A DNA stretch of 64,000 nt from Candidatus Melainabacteria bacterium (GTDB lineage: Bacteria; Cyanobacteriota; Vampirovibrionia; Obscuribacterales; Obscuribacteraceae). This document shows positions 52,080 through 60,194 of this stretch, one piece after another. Made by a program: the position numbers and the translations under genes. The stretch lies in NCBI GenBank assembly GCA_016212515.1, contig JACRFZ010000045.1, positions 24,721-88,720 of the forward strand, read 5' to 3'. The notes under the pieces are model-generated. The model ran no database searches and had not been told where the DNA came from. It saw only the letters and a list, made by a program, of their open reading frames with translations. The first letter of the stretch is position 1; every line of letters starts with the position of its first letter.

Positions 52080-53213
52080 TCAGACCAGCTCCGCCCGTCC
52101 CTTGGAAACCGCTTGAGCCAGAAGCTCTGCTATAGAGTTTACAACCAGAAACGAATCCGCGAGCTCCACGGCCCTTGGATGCGAGTCCGTGACAACGACG
52201 GTCTGGAATACTCCCGAATCCGCCAGTTTCTCTTTGGCGCCCGGAGGAAGCACACCGTGCGTGAGCACGGCCACCACCGCCGCGGCACCGCGTTGCAGAT
52301 AGGCCCGGGCAGCCTTGATCAGGCTGCCACCGGTGCGTACCATGTCGTCGTAGATGATCACCAGCTTGCCGGCCACATCCGCCGAGATGTCCTGCACCTC
52401 GGTCTTGTCACCGTTGATGCGCCGCTTGATGATGAAGGCCGGTTCGGCTTTCAGGTCGACCCTGACCATGTCGCGACAGAGGCTGTCCACCCACTTGACC
52501 CGGCCGGTGTCGGTGGAGGCGAAGACGAAGGGCTGAGCCAGGGCTTCCGCCTTCTTGGCCGCCGTCAGTCGCTTCAAGCCCTTGACACGCTTGTACTCAT
52601 CGATGAGCAACTGCTTCACCGACTCGATGATGACCGGCTTGGCGTAGACGTGGTGGGTCTTGATGCCGTACTCGAAGTAGTGCTGCAAGCCCTCCACGTG
52701 CAGGTCGACCATGAAGACGCTAGCCTTGGCAACACCCTTGAGCACCGCCGAGATGAGCAGAGCCCGGGTTTTGGCCTTGACTGCTTCGCCCGGCTTGACG
52801 GCCCGTTCCATGGTGGAATAGCCGAAGAACGGCAGCACCAGGCGGATTTCACCAGCCCCGGCTTCCACCATCTTGTGGCAGAGGTCGAGCAGGTCCATGG
52901 TCTCTCTGTCGCTGACAGTGCCACCCACGATCACCACACAGCGGTCTTCCACGTCGGTGAGCAGGCGCAGGTAGCGTTCGCCGTCGGCAAAGGGCACGTC
53001 CTCGGGCAGGGGATTGCCCTCGCCGTCCATGGAGCGGCCCAGAGAGCCCTCCTGGAAGAGCCCGGTGGCCAGCATGCGCTCGGCGTAGTACTGATAGCCC
53101 ACTGTGAAGAAGATAATCGGCTTCGCCTCGGCGGAGCGGAACTCCACCTGGGGCTGACGCCGGGAGCGCTTGCCGGTGCGGGCTGGCTTGGATGATTTTT
53201 CAGATTGGGTCAT
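52080..53213 (-). CDS. prs: Ribose-phosphate pyrophosphokinase (PRPP synthetase)
   Basis: This 377-residue enzyme makes PRPP from ribose 5-phosphate and ATP. The PRPP-binding loop VIIYDDMVRTGGS is at residues 285-297, the flag-type motif LPFFGYSTMERAVKPGEA at about 127-144, and VDLHVEGLQHYF with Asp170 and His172 follows. The first ~30 residues are a basic extension absent from standard enzymes (about 315 residues). AAGGTGAACC precedes the ATG. Its position between pncB and the NAD synthetase fusion fits supply of PRPP to the NAD route. Large phages sometimes carry a similar enzyme next to a nicotinate-family transferase. Confidence 0.92.
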   Translation of the reverse strand: MTQSEKSSKPARTGKRSRRQPQVEFRSAEAKPIIFFTVGYQYYAERMLATGLFQEGSLGRSMDGEGNPLPEDVPFADGERYLRLLTDVEDRCVVIVGGTVSDRETMDLLDLCHKMVEAGAGEIRLVLPFFGYSTMERAVKPGEAVKAKTRALLISAVLKGVAKASVFMVDLHVEGLQHYFEYGIKTHHVYAKPVIIESVKQLLIDEYKRVKGLKRLTAAKKAEALAQPFVFASTDTGRVKWVDSLCRDMVRVDLKAEPAFIIKRRINGDKTEVQDISADVAGKLVIIYDDMVRTGGSLIKAARAYLQRGAAAVVAVLTHGVLPPGAKEKLADSGVFQTVVVTDSHPRAVELADSFLVVNSIAELLAQAVSKGRAELV

Positions 53214-53242
53214 TGGTTCACCTTCTGTATCTTAAGTTGTGC

Positions 53243-53276
53243 CCCGTGAGCCGACCGACCATGGCCGGTTCACGGG
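53243..53276 (-). repeat. Hairpin between pncB and prs
   Basis: CCCGTGAGCCG pairs with CGGTTCACGGG (one wobble). There is no U-tract, so it may only pause or process the transcript. Confidence 0.5.
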
Positions 53277-53296
53277 ATTGATAAATAAGGCGCTTC

Positions 53297-54487
53297 CTAG
53301 GCCTTGGCGGCGTCGAGGGGGGTGCCGAAGTGCGTCCACATGGCCACACGAATGGCATCCTTGTCGCCGCTGGCTTTCTCGGGATTGTCCGACAGCTTCA
53401 CCACCGGGGTGGCGCGGCCGGCGTTGTCTTCCACCTCAGCCAGCTTGATCACGATGGACAGCGCCGGGCTGTCGGGACCGTAATCGTTGGAAAGAGAGGT
53501 GCCGATACCGAACCAGCAGCGGCCGCCGCGCTCCTTGACCCAGTTGTGGATCTCGATGGCGCTCTCGGCCGTGTTGCCGTCGGTGAAGCCCAGGGGCTTG
53601 CTCTTCCAGTCGATCTTGAGGGAGGTGTAGTGATCGATCATCTTCTGCGCCCAGACGAAGGGATCCCCCGAGTCATGGCGCACCGAGTCGAAGAGCCGCG
53701 CCAGCACACCGTCGAAATCCCGCAGGAAAGCGTCGGTGCCATAGGTGTCCGGCAGAGCCGTACCGAGGTTGCCCTGGTAGACGTCGTTCCAGTTCTGCAG
53801 GGCGAAGCGGTTGGCGTGCTTGAGCGAGAACAGGGCCGAATGGGCCATGATCCACTCGTGGGCCATGGTGCCGATCGCCTTGACGCCGTACTTCATGGCC
53901 AGGTACACATTGCTGGTACCGGTGAAGTTCTTGAACTGGCTGCCGATGCGCACCACCCGCTCCTGGGCTTCGAAGTGGCGACGACGGCGAGTGCCGAAGT
54001 CGCCCCAGGCCACGCCGGCAGCTTCCAGCATCTGCGCCTTGGCCAGCATCTTTTCGTCCTGACCGTCTTCGGTCCAGGCCGTGTCGATCTTGTCGAAGTA
54101 GACCTCGCTGGTCAGGGCAAGCAGGCACACTTCCCAGAAGATGGTGCGGCACCACAGACCCTTGATCTCCATCTGCAGGTTCTGCTTGTCGTCGAGCCAG
54201 ACCCGCACTTCCTTCGGGTCATAGCGGTAGTTGGCCAGGAAGTCCCAGAAGGTGCGGTTGATCCAGGGCATCTGCGTCTCGCAGAAAACCCGCTCTTCCC
54301 GCGTCAGGGACAACTTGGACATGGCCTTGATGCGCTTGTTCAGTTCCTTGAGAGCCGGCGCAGTCCACCTCCCCTTGCCCTTGCGATCGGTGAAGCGGTA
54401 GGACACGCGCAGATTCGGGAACAACTGCAGCACGGCGTTAGCCATGGAAAACTTGTACAGATCGTTGTCGATAATTGAGCGAATCAT
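53297..54487 (-). CDS. pncB: Nicotinate phosphoribosyltransferase
   Basis: This 396-residue enzyme converts nicotinate and PRPP to nicotinate mononucleotide, the first committed step of the Preiss-Handler route. NDLYKFSMANAVLQLFPN at the start, GTMAHEW with the phosphoacceptor His210, and RHDSGDP (270-275) are typical of bacterial and yeast NAPRTases. GGAGTAATCAA precedes the ATG. The preceding nadD gene is 92 bases upstream and the prs gene follows after a hairpin. The N-terminus and C-terminus are complete. Confidence 0.94.
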   Translation of the reverse strand: MIRSIIDNDLYKFSMANAVLQLFPNLRVSYRFTDRKGKGRWTAPALKELNKRIKAMSKLSLTREERVFCETQMPWINRTFWDFLANYRYDPKEVRVWLDDKQNLQMEIKGLWCRTIFWEVCLLALTSEVYFDKIDTAWTEDGQDEKMLAKAQMLEAAGVAWGDFGTRRRRHFEAQERVVRIGSQFKNFTGTSNVYLAMKYGVKAIGTMAHEWIMAHSALFSLKHANRFALQNWNDVYQGNLGTALPDTYGTDAFLRDFDGVLARLFDSVRHDSGDPFVWAQKMIDHYTSLKIDWKSKPLGFTDGNTAESAIEIHNWVKERGGRCWFGIGTSLSNDYGPDSPALSIVIKLAEVEDNAGRATPVVKLSDNPEKASGDKDAIRVAMWTHFGTPLDAAKA

Positions 54488-54543
54488 TTGATTACTCCGG
54501 TTGTTTGAAGACCAGTCATGGGACTGTCTCCGGGTCTTAGTGA

Positions 54544-54578
54544 AAGCGAAACGAAACGTCCCGCCAGTGGGAGGGACG
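54544..54578 (-). repeat. Terminator-like hairpin between nadD and pncB
   Basis: CGTCCC pairs with GGGACG, with extra GC pairs and TTTCGTTTCG downstream on the minus strand. It may terminate or attenuate within the cluster. Confidence 0.5.
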
Positions 54579-54579
54579 C

Positions 54580-55317
54580 TTAGCGGAGCCGTCTCAGAAG
54601 GCGATTCCAGTAACGCTTCGCCGATACAGTCAAGCGACGCCACCCCTTGCGCAGGTCTGACCCACGCGGTGGCGTCTTGCAGCCGTACAGGCCGCGAACG
54701 CGGATGATATCCCAGACTTCCGGTAACACCATGTACCAGATCGACAGCTGCTTGCTGACGCGCTCACGCAGAAGCGTGCTCGACGTCGGCGGGCTGGGGC
54801 AGAAGTCCAGGTAGTCGATTTGCACCGCAAAAGAAGCCGCGAACTTCTCCTGCAGAAGCGCGCCCCAGGCGCGCGACAGCTCGTTGGTATGTCCCTGGCG
54901 CGTGAACACCAGAAGACGCACCATCTTGAGCAGCTCATCCGAACCGGTCCAGCGCCCCACATTCCATTCGTAATCGGGGTCCAGATATTCGGAAGAGATC
55001 ATCAGGCAAAGCTCAGTGTCCGGTCCGTAGATTTCTCTCAGTTGCCTGACGGTGAGCAGAGTGAAAGACTTGCCCTCACGCTTGAGTTCGATGTCGCAGG
55101 CCTCGAAGAAACAGTTGGGTGCACATGCCGCCTCAACCATCTCGTGGCGAATGCGGGCGTCGGTGACACCACTGTCCTTGTGCGGCGGCACCGCACTGGT
55201 CACGAAGAGAACCTTGTCGAGGGCGAAAGCCTCCCTGGTCATCTCTGCGCAGAGCAGGTGCCCCAGGTGCGGAGGGTCGAACTTACCTCCGTAAATGCCA
55301 ATTCGTCGTTTTTTCAT
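54580..55317 (-). CDS. nadD: Nicotinate-nucleotide adenylyltransferase
   Basis: This 245-residue enzyme adenylates nicotinate mononucleotide to nicotinate adenine dinucleotide. The nucleotidyltransferase signature GGKFDPPHLGH is at residues 10-20 (the general GGxFDPxHxGH), and PPTSSTLLRER near the C-terminus is the second conserved site. The ATG has AGGAG upstream. It is the first gene of the NAD cluster, so its promoter should lie in the preceding 560-bp spacer. The C-terminal ~40 residues are basic and beyond the usual fold. Confidence 0.92.
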   Translation of the reverse strand: MKKRRIGIYGGKFDPPHLGHLLCAEMTREAFALDKVLFVTSAVPPHKDSGVTDARIRHEMVEAACAPNCFFEACDIELKREGKSFTLLTVRQLREIYGPDTELCLMISSEYLDPDYEWNVGRWTGSDELLKMVRLLVFTRQGHTNELSRAWGALLQEKFAASFAVQIDYLDFCPSPPTSSTLLRERVSKQLSIWYMVLPEVWDIIRVRGLYGCKTPPRGSDLRKGWRRLTVSAKRYWNRLLRRLR

Positions 55318-55881
55318 GAAATAGCTCCTGTTGCCGTCTGTGACTGAACGGCCTGGTTGGCAGACAAAAACCATCTCCGGTCGGCTATAAGCCCTACGCA
55401 GAGACAGTAGACGGGTGCGACAAGTACATAGAACTCGCCGTGAATCGCGGAAAGAACGTAATCGAGATAGAAATCCGCAGGGCGACAACATACCGGGACT
55501 AATCCTTTACGGTTGTCCTCGGAGAAAATGCTTACGACGCGGGAAATTTAGTTACTCGATAGCTCTTACCAGTGATGAAATTGAAATAGACCTCGACCCT
55601 AAGGTTTAATCTCACGAATCACAATCCGTCTTCAGGTCTGTAAACATGAACTGTTACAGGTTTCAGGACTCGAAAGCCTGTTTCTATGTTCATATGAAAT
55701 ATGAAATGAAGGAGGCATTAACTAGCGCCGTTCGCGCTAGTTGCCAAGTGTCCCATTTTTCAGCAAATTTGCGTCCGTGGCGGCGGAGTGAAATTCCGCC
55801 GCCTGACTCCGGCTCGCGAAACCTCATCTCATAAATTGCACATAAACATGGCTGACTTGAGACCAATCAAGAGCGACCTAT
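55318..55881. other. Spacer upstream of the NAD cluster
   Basis: No gene is supported. It contains a perfect inverted repeat AACTAGCGC-loop-GCGCTAGTT at 55720-55742, a possible operator for the NAD cluster, but no known repressor site is recognised. Confidence 0.45.
55720..55742. repeat. Inverted repeat upstream of nadD
   Basis: Nine-base arms AACTAGCGC and GCGCTAGTT flank a 5-base loop. It lies about 400 bases before the nadD start and contains the TAGCGC word seen in other spacers. Confidence 0.6.
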
Positions 55882-56139
55882 TCAATCACTCTTGCGCAGG
55901 GAACCAAGTCCCTTCTGCTTCTTTCGCTCCTCTTCAAAGAGCTTATCCATATCCACATCCGGCTCATCGGGCTGCGCAGCCTTCTTTTCGCCCAACCCAA
56001 GAGGATCAGCCACCCGTTCCGTTGGTCCAGGCGGGTTCTGGGCCTCCCGCACCAACTGCATGAAATAACAGTAGATGGCGCCGAGAATGACAGCACACAC
56101 CGCAATAGCGGCTATGAGGTTCTTTTGCACCCTGGTCAT
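55882..56139 (-). CDS. Small single-pass membrane protein
   Basis: I chose the ATG with AGGGTG upstream, giving 85 residues. A hydrophobic segment at about 8-28 (LIAAIAVCAVILGAIYCYF) is followed by a Pro-rich, Asp/Glu/Lys-rich tail. The role is unknown. It lies downstream of the ATP-grasp gene on the same strand. Confidence 0.6.
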   Translation of the reverse strand: MTRVQKNLIAAIAVCAVILGAIYCYFMQLVREAQNPPGPTERVADPLGLGEKKAAQPDEPDVDMDKLFEEERKKQKGLGSLRKSD

Positions 56140-56255
56140 GGACAACACCCTGCTTGAAACTGAACTGGCAACCAAACTCGTAGTAAATGCCGGCGCGCCA
56201 TTACCGGCATGGACGCCAAGCATAAACCAAAGAGCCATCGCTCAACAAGGCTCGC

Positions 56256-57416
56256 CTAAGCCCTTTGCAAGATGGAAGCTGCTGCAGCCAAAAGCGGCTC
56301 CAACTCTTCGTGACGCAAGATATATCCGTGATTGCCGATGGCCCTGGCAAAAACACCGGCCATACGCTCTTGCTGCTTGAGCAAGGGGGCAAACTGATGC
56401 AAGACCTGGTCATGATGCAAAGCATAAGTAATCCAGTCCTTGCGTCCGACATAAATGACGAAGTACGGTCTTTCCTTCACCCGGGGATTATGTCCATGCA
56501 CGAGCATCTCAGCCCAGGCCCGGTAACAATCAAAATCGAAGACGTAATTGATCATATCCAGGGTTAAGCCGCCGGGAGGTCTCATGTTTACCTCCAGGGG
56601 CATGAGCTTACCGTCACCGGTGCGGAAAAATTCCAGGTGGAAGAAGCGGGCTTTCACATCAAAAGCCTTCAACGTAGATAGCCCCACTTGCTCAAGATCG
56701 GGCTCGATGGAGCGCACAGTCCAGTAATAGACATCGGAATCCTCATTGACTATTTCCATGATGCCTCGGCAATAGCGCAAAGAGGTGGAGAAGACCAACT
56801 CACCCCGCTGATCTACCAGACCGTCAAAAGTGACTATATCTCCAGTGATGAATTCTTCCACGATATAGTCGCAATAAGCCTTTTCGGTCCAAAACCGCTT
56901 AATGTCAGCCTCGCCTTCAATTTTGAAAGTAGCGGCGGCACCAACACCGTTATCGGGTTTAGCCACCACCGGCAAGCCCACTTCTTTTATGAAACTTCTC
57001 AGCTCTTCGTCGCTGCGGCAGATTCGACCACGAGCGGGGCTGAGACCGGCGCTGCGAAAGACTTCCTTCATTTTAGACTTGCATTTGATGTTTTCAATTT
57101 CTCCGCACTTGATGCCGGCAATATTGAAATCGGTGCGCAAGCGGGCCTCGGTCTCCAACCAGTATTCATTGTGCGAATCGATATGATCTATCTTGCCGTA
57201 ACGGTGAGTAAAGTAGCCCATGGCCCGCACCAGCTCTTCATAGTTGTGCATGTTTGAAACACGGTAGTACTCCGTCAGGGAACGCTTCAACTCGGGGCTG
57301 AGATCATCATAAGGCTGATCGGCCAGACCAAAAACGGCTACGCCCTGCTCTTTCAATCGATCGGCGAAATTGGCGAAGGAAGGCGGAAAATGCGGCGACA
57401 GAAAAACGGATTTCAT
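56256..57416 (-). CDS. ATP-grasp carboxylate-amine/thiol ligase-like protein
   Basis: This 386-residue protein has a full ATP-grasp fold. GLPVVAKPDNGVGAAATFKI holds the P-loop-like lysine and glycine loop, DYIVEEFITGDIVTFDGLV the middle motif, and MPLEVNMRPPGGLTLDMINY the metal-binding Glu/Asn/Arg region. GAGAGGGTGTT precedes the ATG. Such enzymes join a carboxylate to an amine or thiol through an acyl-phosphate. The substrate is not readable from sequence. It is divergently arranged with an esterase of the COG4947 type, and as I recall those two families often occur together. Confidence 0.85.
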   Translation of the reverse strand: MKSVFLSPHFPPSFANFADRLKEQGVAVFGLADQPYDDLSPELKRSLTEYYRVSNMHNYEELVRAMGYFTHRYGKIDHIDSHNEYWLETEARLRTDFNIAGIKCGEIENIKCKSKMKEVFRSAGLSPARGRICRSDEELRSFIKEVGLPVVAKPDNGVGAAATFKIEGEADIKRFWTEKAYCDYIVEEFITGDIVTFDGLVDQRGELVFSTSLRYCRGIMEIVNEDSDVYYWTVRSIEPDLEQVGLSTLKAFDVKARFFHLEFFRTGDGKLMPLEVNMRPPGGLTLDMINYVFDFDCYRAWAEMLVHGHNPRVKERPYFVIYVGRKDWITYALHHDQVLHQFAPLLKQQERMAGVFARAIGNHGYILRHEELEPLLAAAASILQRA

Positions 57417-57575
57417 AACACCCTCTCTTTGAAGCAGACCACCAGGGCTATTATCAATGCATCAAAAGAATACCATCCAGCCCAAAGAGGAAGGGGTTCC
57501 TTTCGACGATGCTATAATTGGCTACTCATCGCCGCTTTGAAAGCGGCACCAGAAGCGGAAGGCAAGTACTCAATT

Positions 57576-58334
57576 ATGTTGCGGGAATATCACAAAAGTT
57601 ACAGTAAGGCCCTGGAGCGCGACATGGAAATGCTCATTTTCGGTCATGCCGGCGCCAGAATCCTAGCCTTTCCCACCTCTTGCGGACGCTTCTTCGACTG
57701 GGAAAATTTTGGTCTGGTAGAAAGCCTGGGCGAGGCCCTGAGTCGCGGCTGGTTTCAACTCTTCTGCCTGGACTCGGTCGACATTGAATCCTGGTGGAAC
57801 CAGGATATCAATCCGGAGGCTCGCCTCAAGCGCCATCTTGCTTACCAAAAATATGTGATCGAAGAAGTTCTACCTCTTACGGAAAGCCGCAATTCACACT
57901 GCTACACCATCGCCGCCGGTTGCAGTTTCGGCGCCTATCACTCGGCCAATCTGGCTCTGCGTTTTCCAGACCGGTTCAATCGCGTATTGGGTATGAGCGG
58001 CGTCTATGAAGTGCGCACCTGGACCGACAATCGCATGGATGACCAGCTTGCCCTGGGCAGCCCCAGCGATCTGATATCAAGAATAAAAGATCAGTCAGTT
58101 CTCGAACAAATCCGATCACTAGACTGGATCTTGCCCACCGGAGCGGAAGATCCGCTATTGCCCAGTAATGAAGATTTTTCGCAAGCCCTGAAAGCAAAAG
58201 GCGTGCCGCACCACGTCGACATCTGGGACGGCAATTGCCATGATTGGCTTTCCTGGAGCAAGATGCTGCCCAAGTACATTGGCGGAGTCACAGCCGGTCA
58301 AACTTCTACAGCAATGGGATTGAAGAGCTTATAG
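57576..58334 (+). CDS. COG4947-type esterase/alpha-beta hydrolase
   Basis: This 252-residue alpha/beta hydrolase has GGAAGG before its ATG. The nucleophile elbow is in IAAGCSFGAYHSANLALRFP (Ser in CSFGAY, near residue 121), with later acid and histidine candidates in DWILPTGAEDPLLPS and DGNCHDWLSW. WWNQDINPEARLKRHLAYQK is typical of the COG4947 esterase group. It shares a promoter region with the ATP-grasp gene on the other strand. Its last 37 bases overlap the end of the serine-hydrolase gene that converges from the right. Confidence 0.84.
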   Translation: MLREYHKSYSKALERDMEMLIFGHAGARILAFPTSCGRFFDWENFGLVESLGEALSRGWFQLFCLDSVDIESWWNQDINPEARLKRHLAYQKYVIEEVLPLTESRNSHCYTIAAGCSFGAYHSANLALRFPDRFNRVLGMSGVYEVRTWTDNRMDDQLALGSPSDLISRIKDQSVLEQIRSLDWILPTGAEDPLLPSNEDFSQALKAKGVPHHVDIWDGNCHDWLSWSKMLPKYIGGVTAGQTSTAMGLKSL

Positions 58335-59725
58335 TTTTTCTCGCAAAATAGTGTTGCGCCGCCGCAACGAATGGAGCCGGCCGGCAGCTCCGCACCCTTA
58401 AATTCATAAGGCACAAGCTCCCCTTCGCAAGAAAAGCCGTTGGCTTTCATCATCTTGAGAGTGCGCTCATCCACCACGCTAAGCTCTTCTACATCGGCAA
58501 AAGGCTGCCAGCTACCGGGATTTATAGAAATCAGCTTATCACCGGCAGGTAATACGTCCATGATGCGAAAGAGACCCTGGAAGCGTCCCCGAAACCGTTC
58601 CATATCGATAGAGCCTGATGCTGCGACTCCTTTCACCAGGGTCGATTCTTCTCCGGCCGCATAGGCAGCAGAGAAATGATCGGCAAAGGCAAAGACAGCG
58701 CGGGCGATGGCAGTGGGATCGGCATCAATACAATTAGTCAAAACTGAAACCACCATCTTGTCGACAGGATCGCAGAGAGTGCGGGTAGCATGGCCGGGGA
58801 AGCCACCCGCATGTCCAAAGACACGCCTTTTCTCCACATAATCGATTTGCAGACCCAGGCCGTATTCCTGACCGAAAGTGCTGTTTGTCACCGGCCACTG
58901 TGTGCGCTGCATTTCCTTCTTACTGGCATCTTGCAGAAGCCGGCCGGAACCGACAATATGCGCCGAGAAGTAGCGACAGAGATCGGCGGCGTTGGAATAG
59001 AAACCAGTAGCCGCACTCAAGGAAGCGGTATCAATGGTAGTATCAAGGCGAGAACGCCTGCCGCATCTTTCGACACGGGTATAACCTCTGGCCAGGCGGT
59101 TCTCTATCGACCGACAATAATCCGCACCGGTGTTCTCCAGCGCCAGGGGCGCAATAATATTCTCGCTCACATAAGCCCGGAAGCTCTGCCCGGCAGCCGC
59201 TTCAATCACCAGCCCCAGAAGCCCGTAGCCATGATTGGAATACTTCATCTTTGTATTGCTGTCGAAAATCAAGCCCGCTTCCAGGAGCTGTTTTTGTAGC
59301 TCCTCAGAATCCGGGAAAGGCCTGTTGAACTGCCAGAAATCTGCATCCAACCCGTCTCGAATCACGCCGGCACTGTGACTGAGTAGCTGCCGACAAGTAA
59401 TCTCCTGGATGCGCTTATCTTTATGCTCTTTCAGCCAGGGCAAATATTGCACCACCGGAGCCTCAATATTAAGCTTGCCCTGTTCTTGCAATTGCATACA
59501 GGCCGTGCCGGCGAAAGTTTTAGAATGGGATGCCACCCGAAAAAGGTGCTCCGGTGTTAGAGTCTCCTTCTTTTCCAGATCTGCATAACCGAAGGCCCGG
59601 TTGAGAATCAGGCGGCCATCGATGGAAACGGCCACACTGAAACCGGGAATATCACATTGGTCATAACGAAGCGAAAGCCAGTCAGAAAGATACTCGGCTA
59701 ATTTCCGTACGGCTACTTGGTGCAT
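58298..59725 (-). CDS. Beta-lactamase-fold serine hydrolase
   Basis: The ATG with GAGGG upstream gives 475 residues. Class C/penicillin-binding motifs are visible: SxxK in ASHSKTF (Ser66, Lys69), YSN near 180 (KYSNHGYGLLG) and HAGGF in place of KTG (FGHAGGFPGH). These match the beta-lactamase-related peptidase/esterase family (Pfam beta-lactamase) rather than a true antibiotic-resistance enzyme. The chain is longer than usual, with an extra C-terminal domain of about 110 residues. There is no signal peptide, so it may be cytoplasmic. It may act on the product of the neighbouring ATP-grasp ligase, by inference only. Confidence 0.85.
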   Translation of the reverse strand: MHQVAVRKLAEYLSDWLSLRYDQCDIPGFSVAVSIDGRLILNRAFGYADLEKKETLTPEHLFRVASHSKTFAGTACMQLQEQGKLNIEAPVVQYLPWLKEHKDKRIQEITCRQLLSHSAGVIRDGLDADFWQFNRPFPDSEELQKQLLEAGLIFDSNTKMKYSNHGYGLLGLVIEAAAGQSFRAYVSENIIAPLALENTGADYCRSIENRLARGYTRVERCGRRSRLDTTIDTASLSAATGFYSNAADLCRYFSAHIVGSGRLLQDASKKEMQRTQWPVTNSTFGQEYGLGLQIDYVEKRRVFGHAGGFPGHATRTLCDPVDKMVVSVLTNCIDADPTAIARAVFAFADHFSAAYAAGEESTLVKGVAASGSIDMERFRGRFQGLFRIMDVLPAGDKLISINPGSWQPFADVEELSVVDERTLKMMKANGFSCEGELVPYEFKGAELPAGSIRCGGATLFCEKNYKLFNPIAVEV

Positions 59726-60194
59726 TTTTCCCTCGACTGCAAAGGTAAGCGCTACTGGCCCAGGGCAAATTGACGGAGCCACAGTGGCGGCTCCCGTTCC
59801 CTCAGACCCGAAGAAACGTCTCCGCCAGGGTCGTCAAGCGGAATACTAGCGCTAGGCGTGCCATAGTTTAAACGAAACGGTGGTCGGCAAATTAGTTTGC
59901 ATAAATATGAACCGGAATTACATAAATAGCCTTTGAGCTTGGCCCATGTAATTTAGAAACTAAGGCACATCAATTTCCACTTTCTTTCAATACGCAAAAT
60001 CGGAAAAACACGCTCGCTACCAACCACCCCTCCCAGTGCAGCTACCAGTTCAACAGGCAGGCAAGTTAAGCCCACTTGTTGAATGCAGCCACTGCGCCTG
60101 CCCGTTTTTCCGCTCACCTTGCAGTTTTGAATAAACCCTTCTCAGTCGGCGCCAGACAAGGCACCGGCCATTATCTTTGGCAAAGGACATGTCT
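59726..60194. other. Spacer between two divergent serine-hydrolase genes
   Basis: No gene is supported. CTAGCGCTAG, a 10-bp palindrome, is at 59846-59855. Promoters of both genes are expected here. Confidence 0.45.

Noticed and set aside
50330..52135. Long plus-strand open frame opposite the NAD synthetase
   Set aside because: It is a shadow of a well-supported gene with no start signal.
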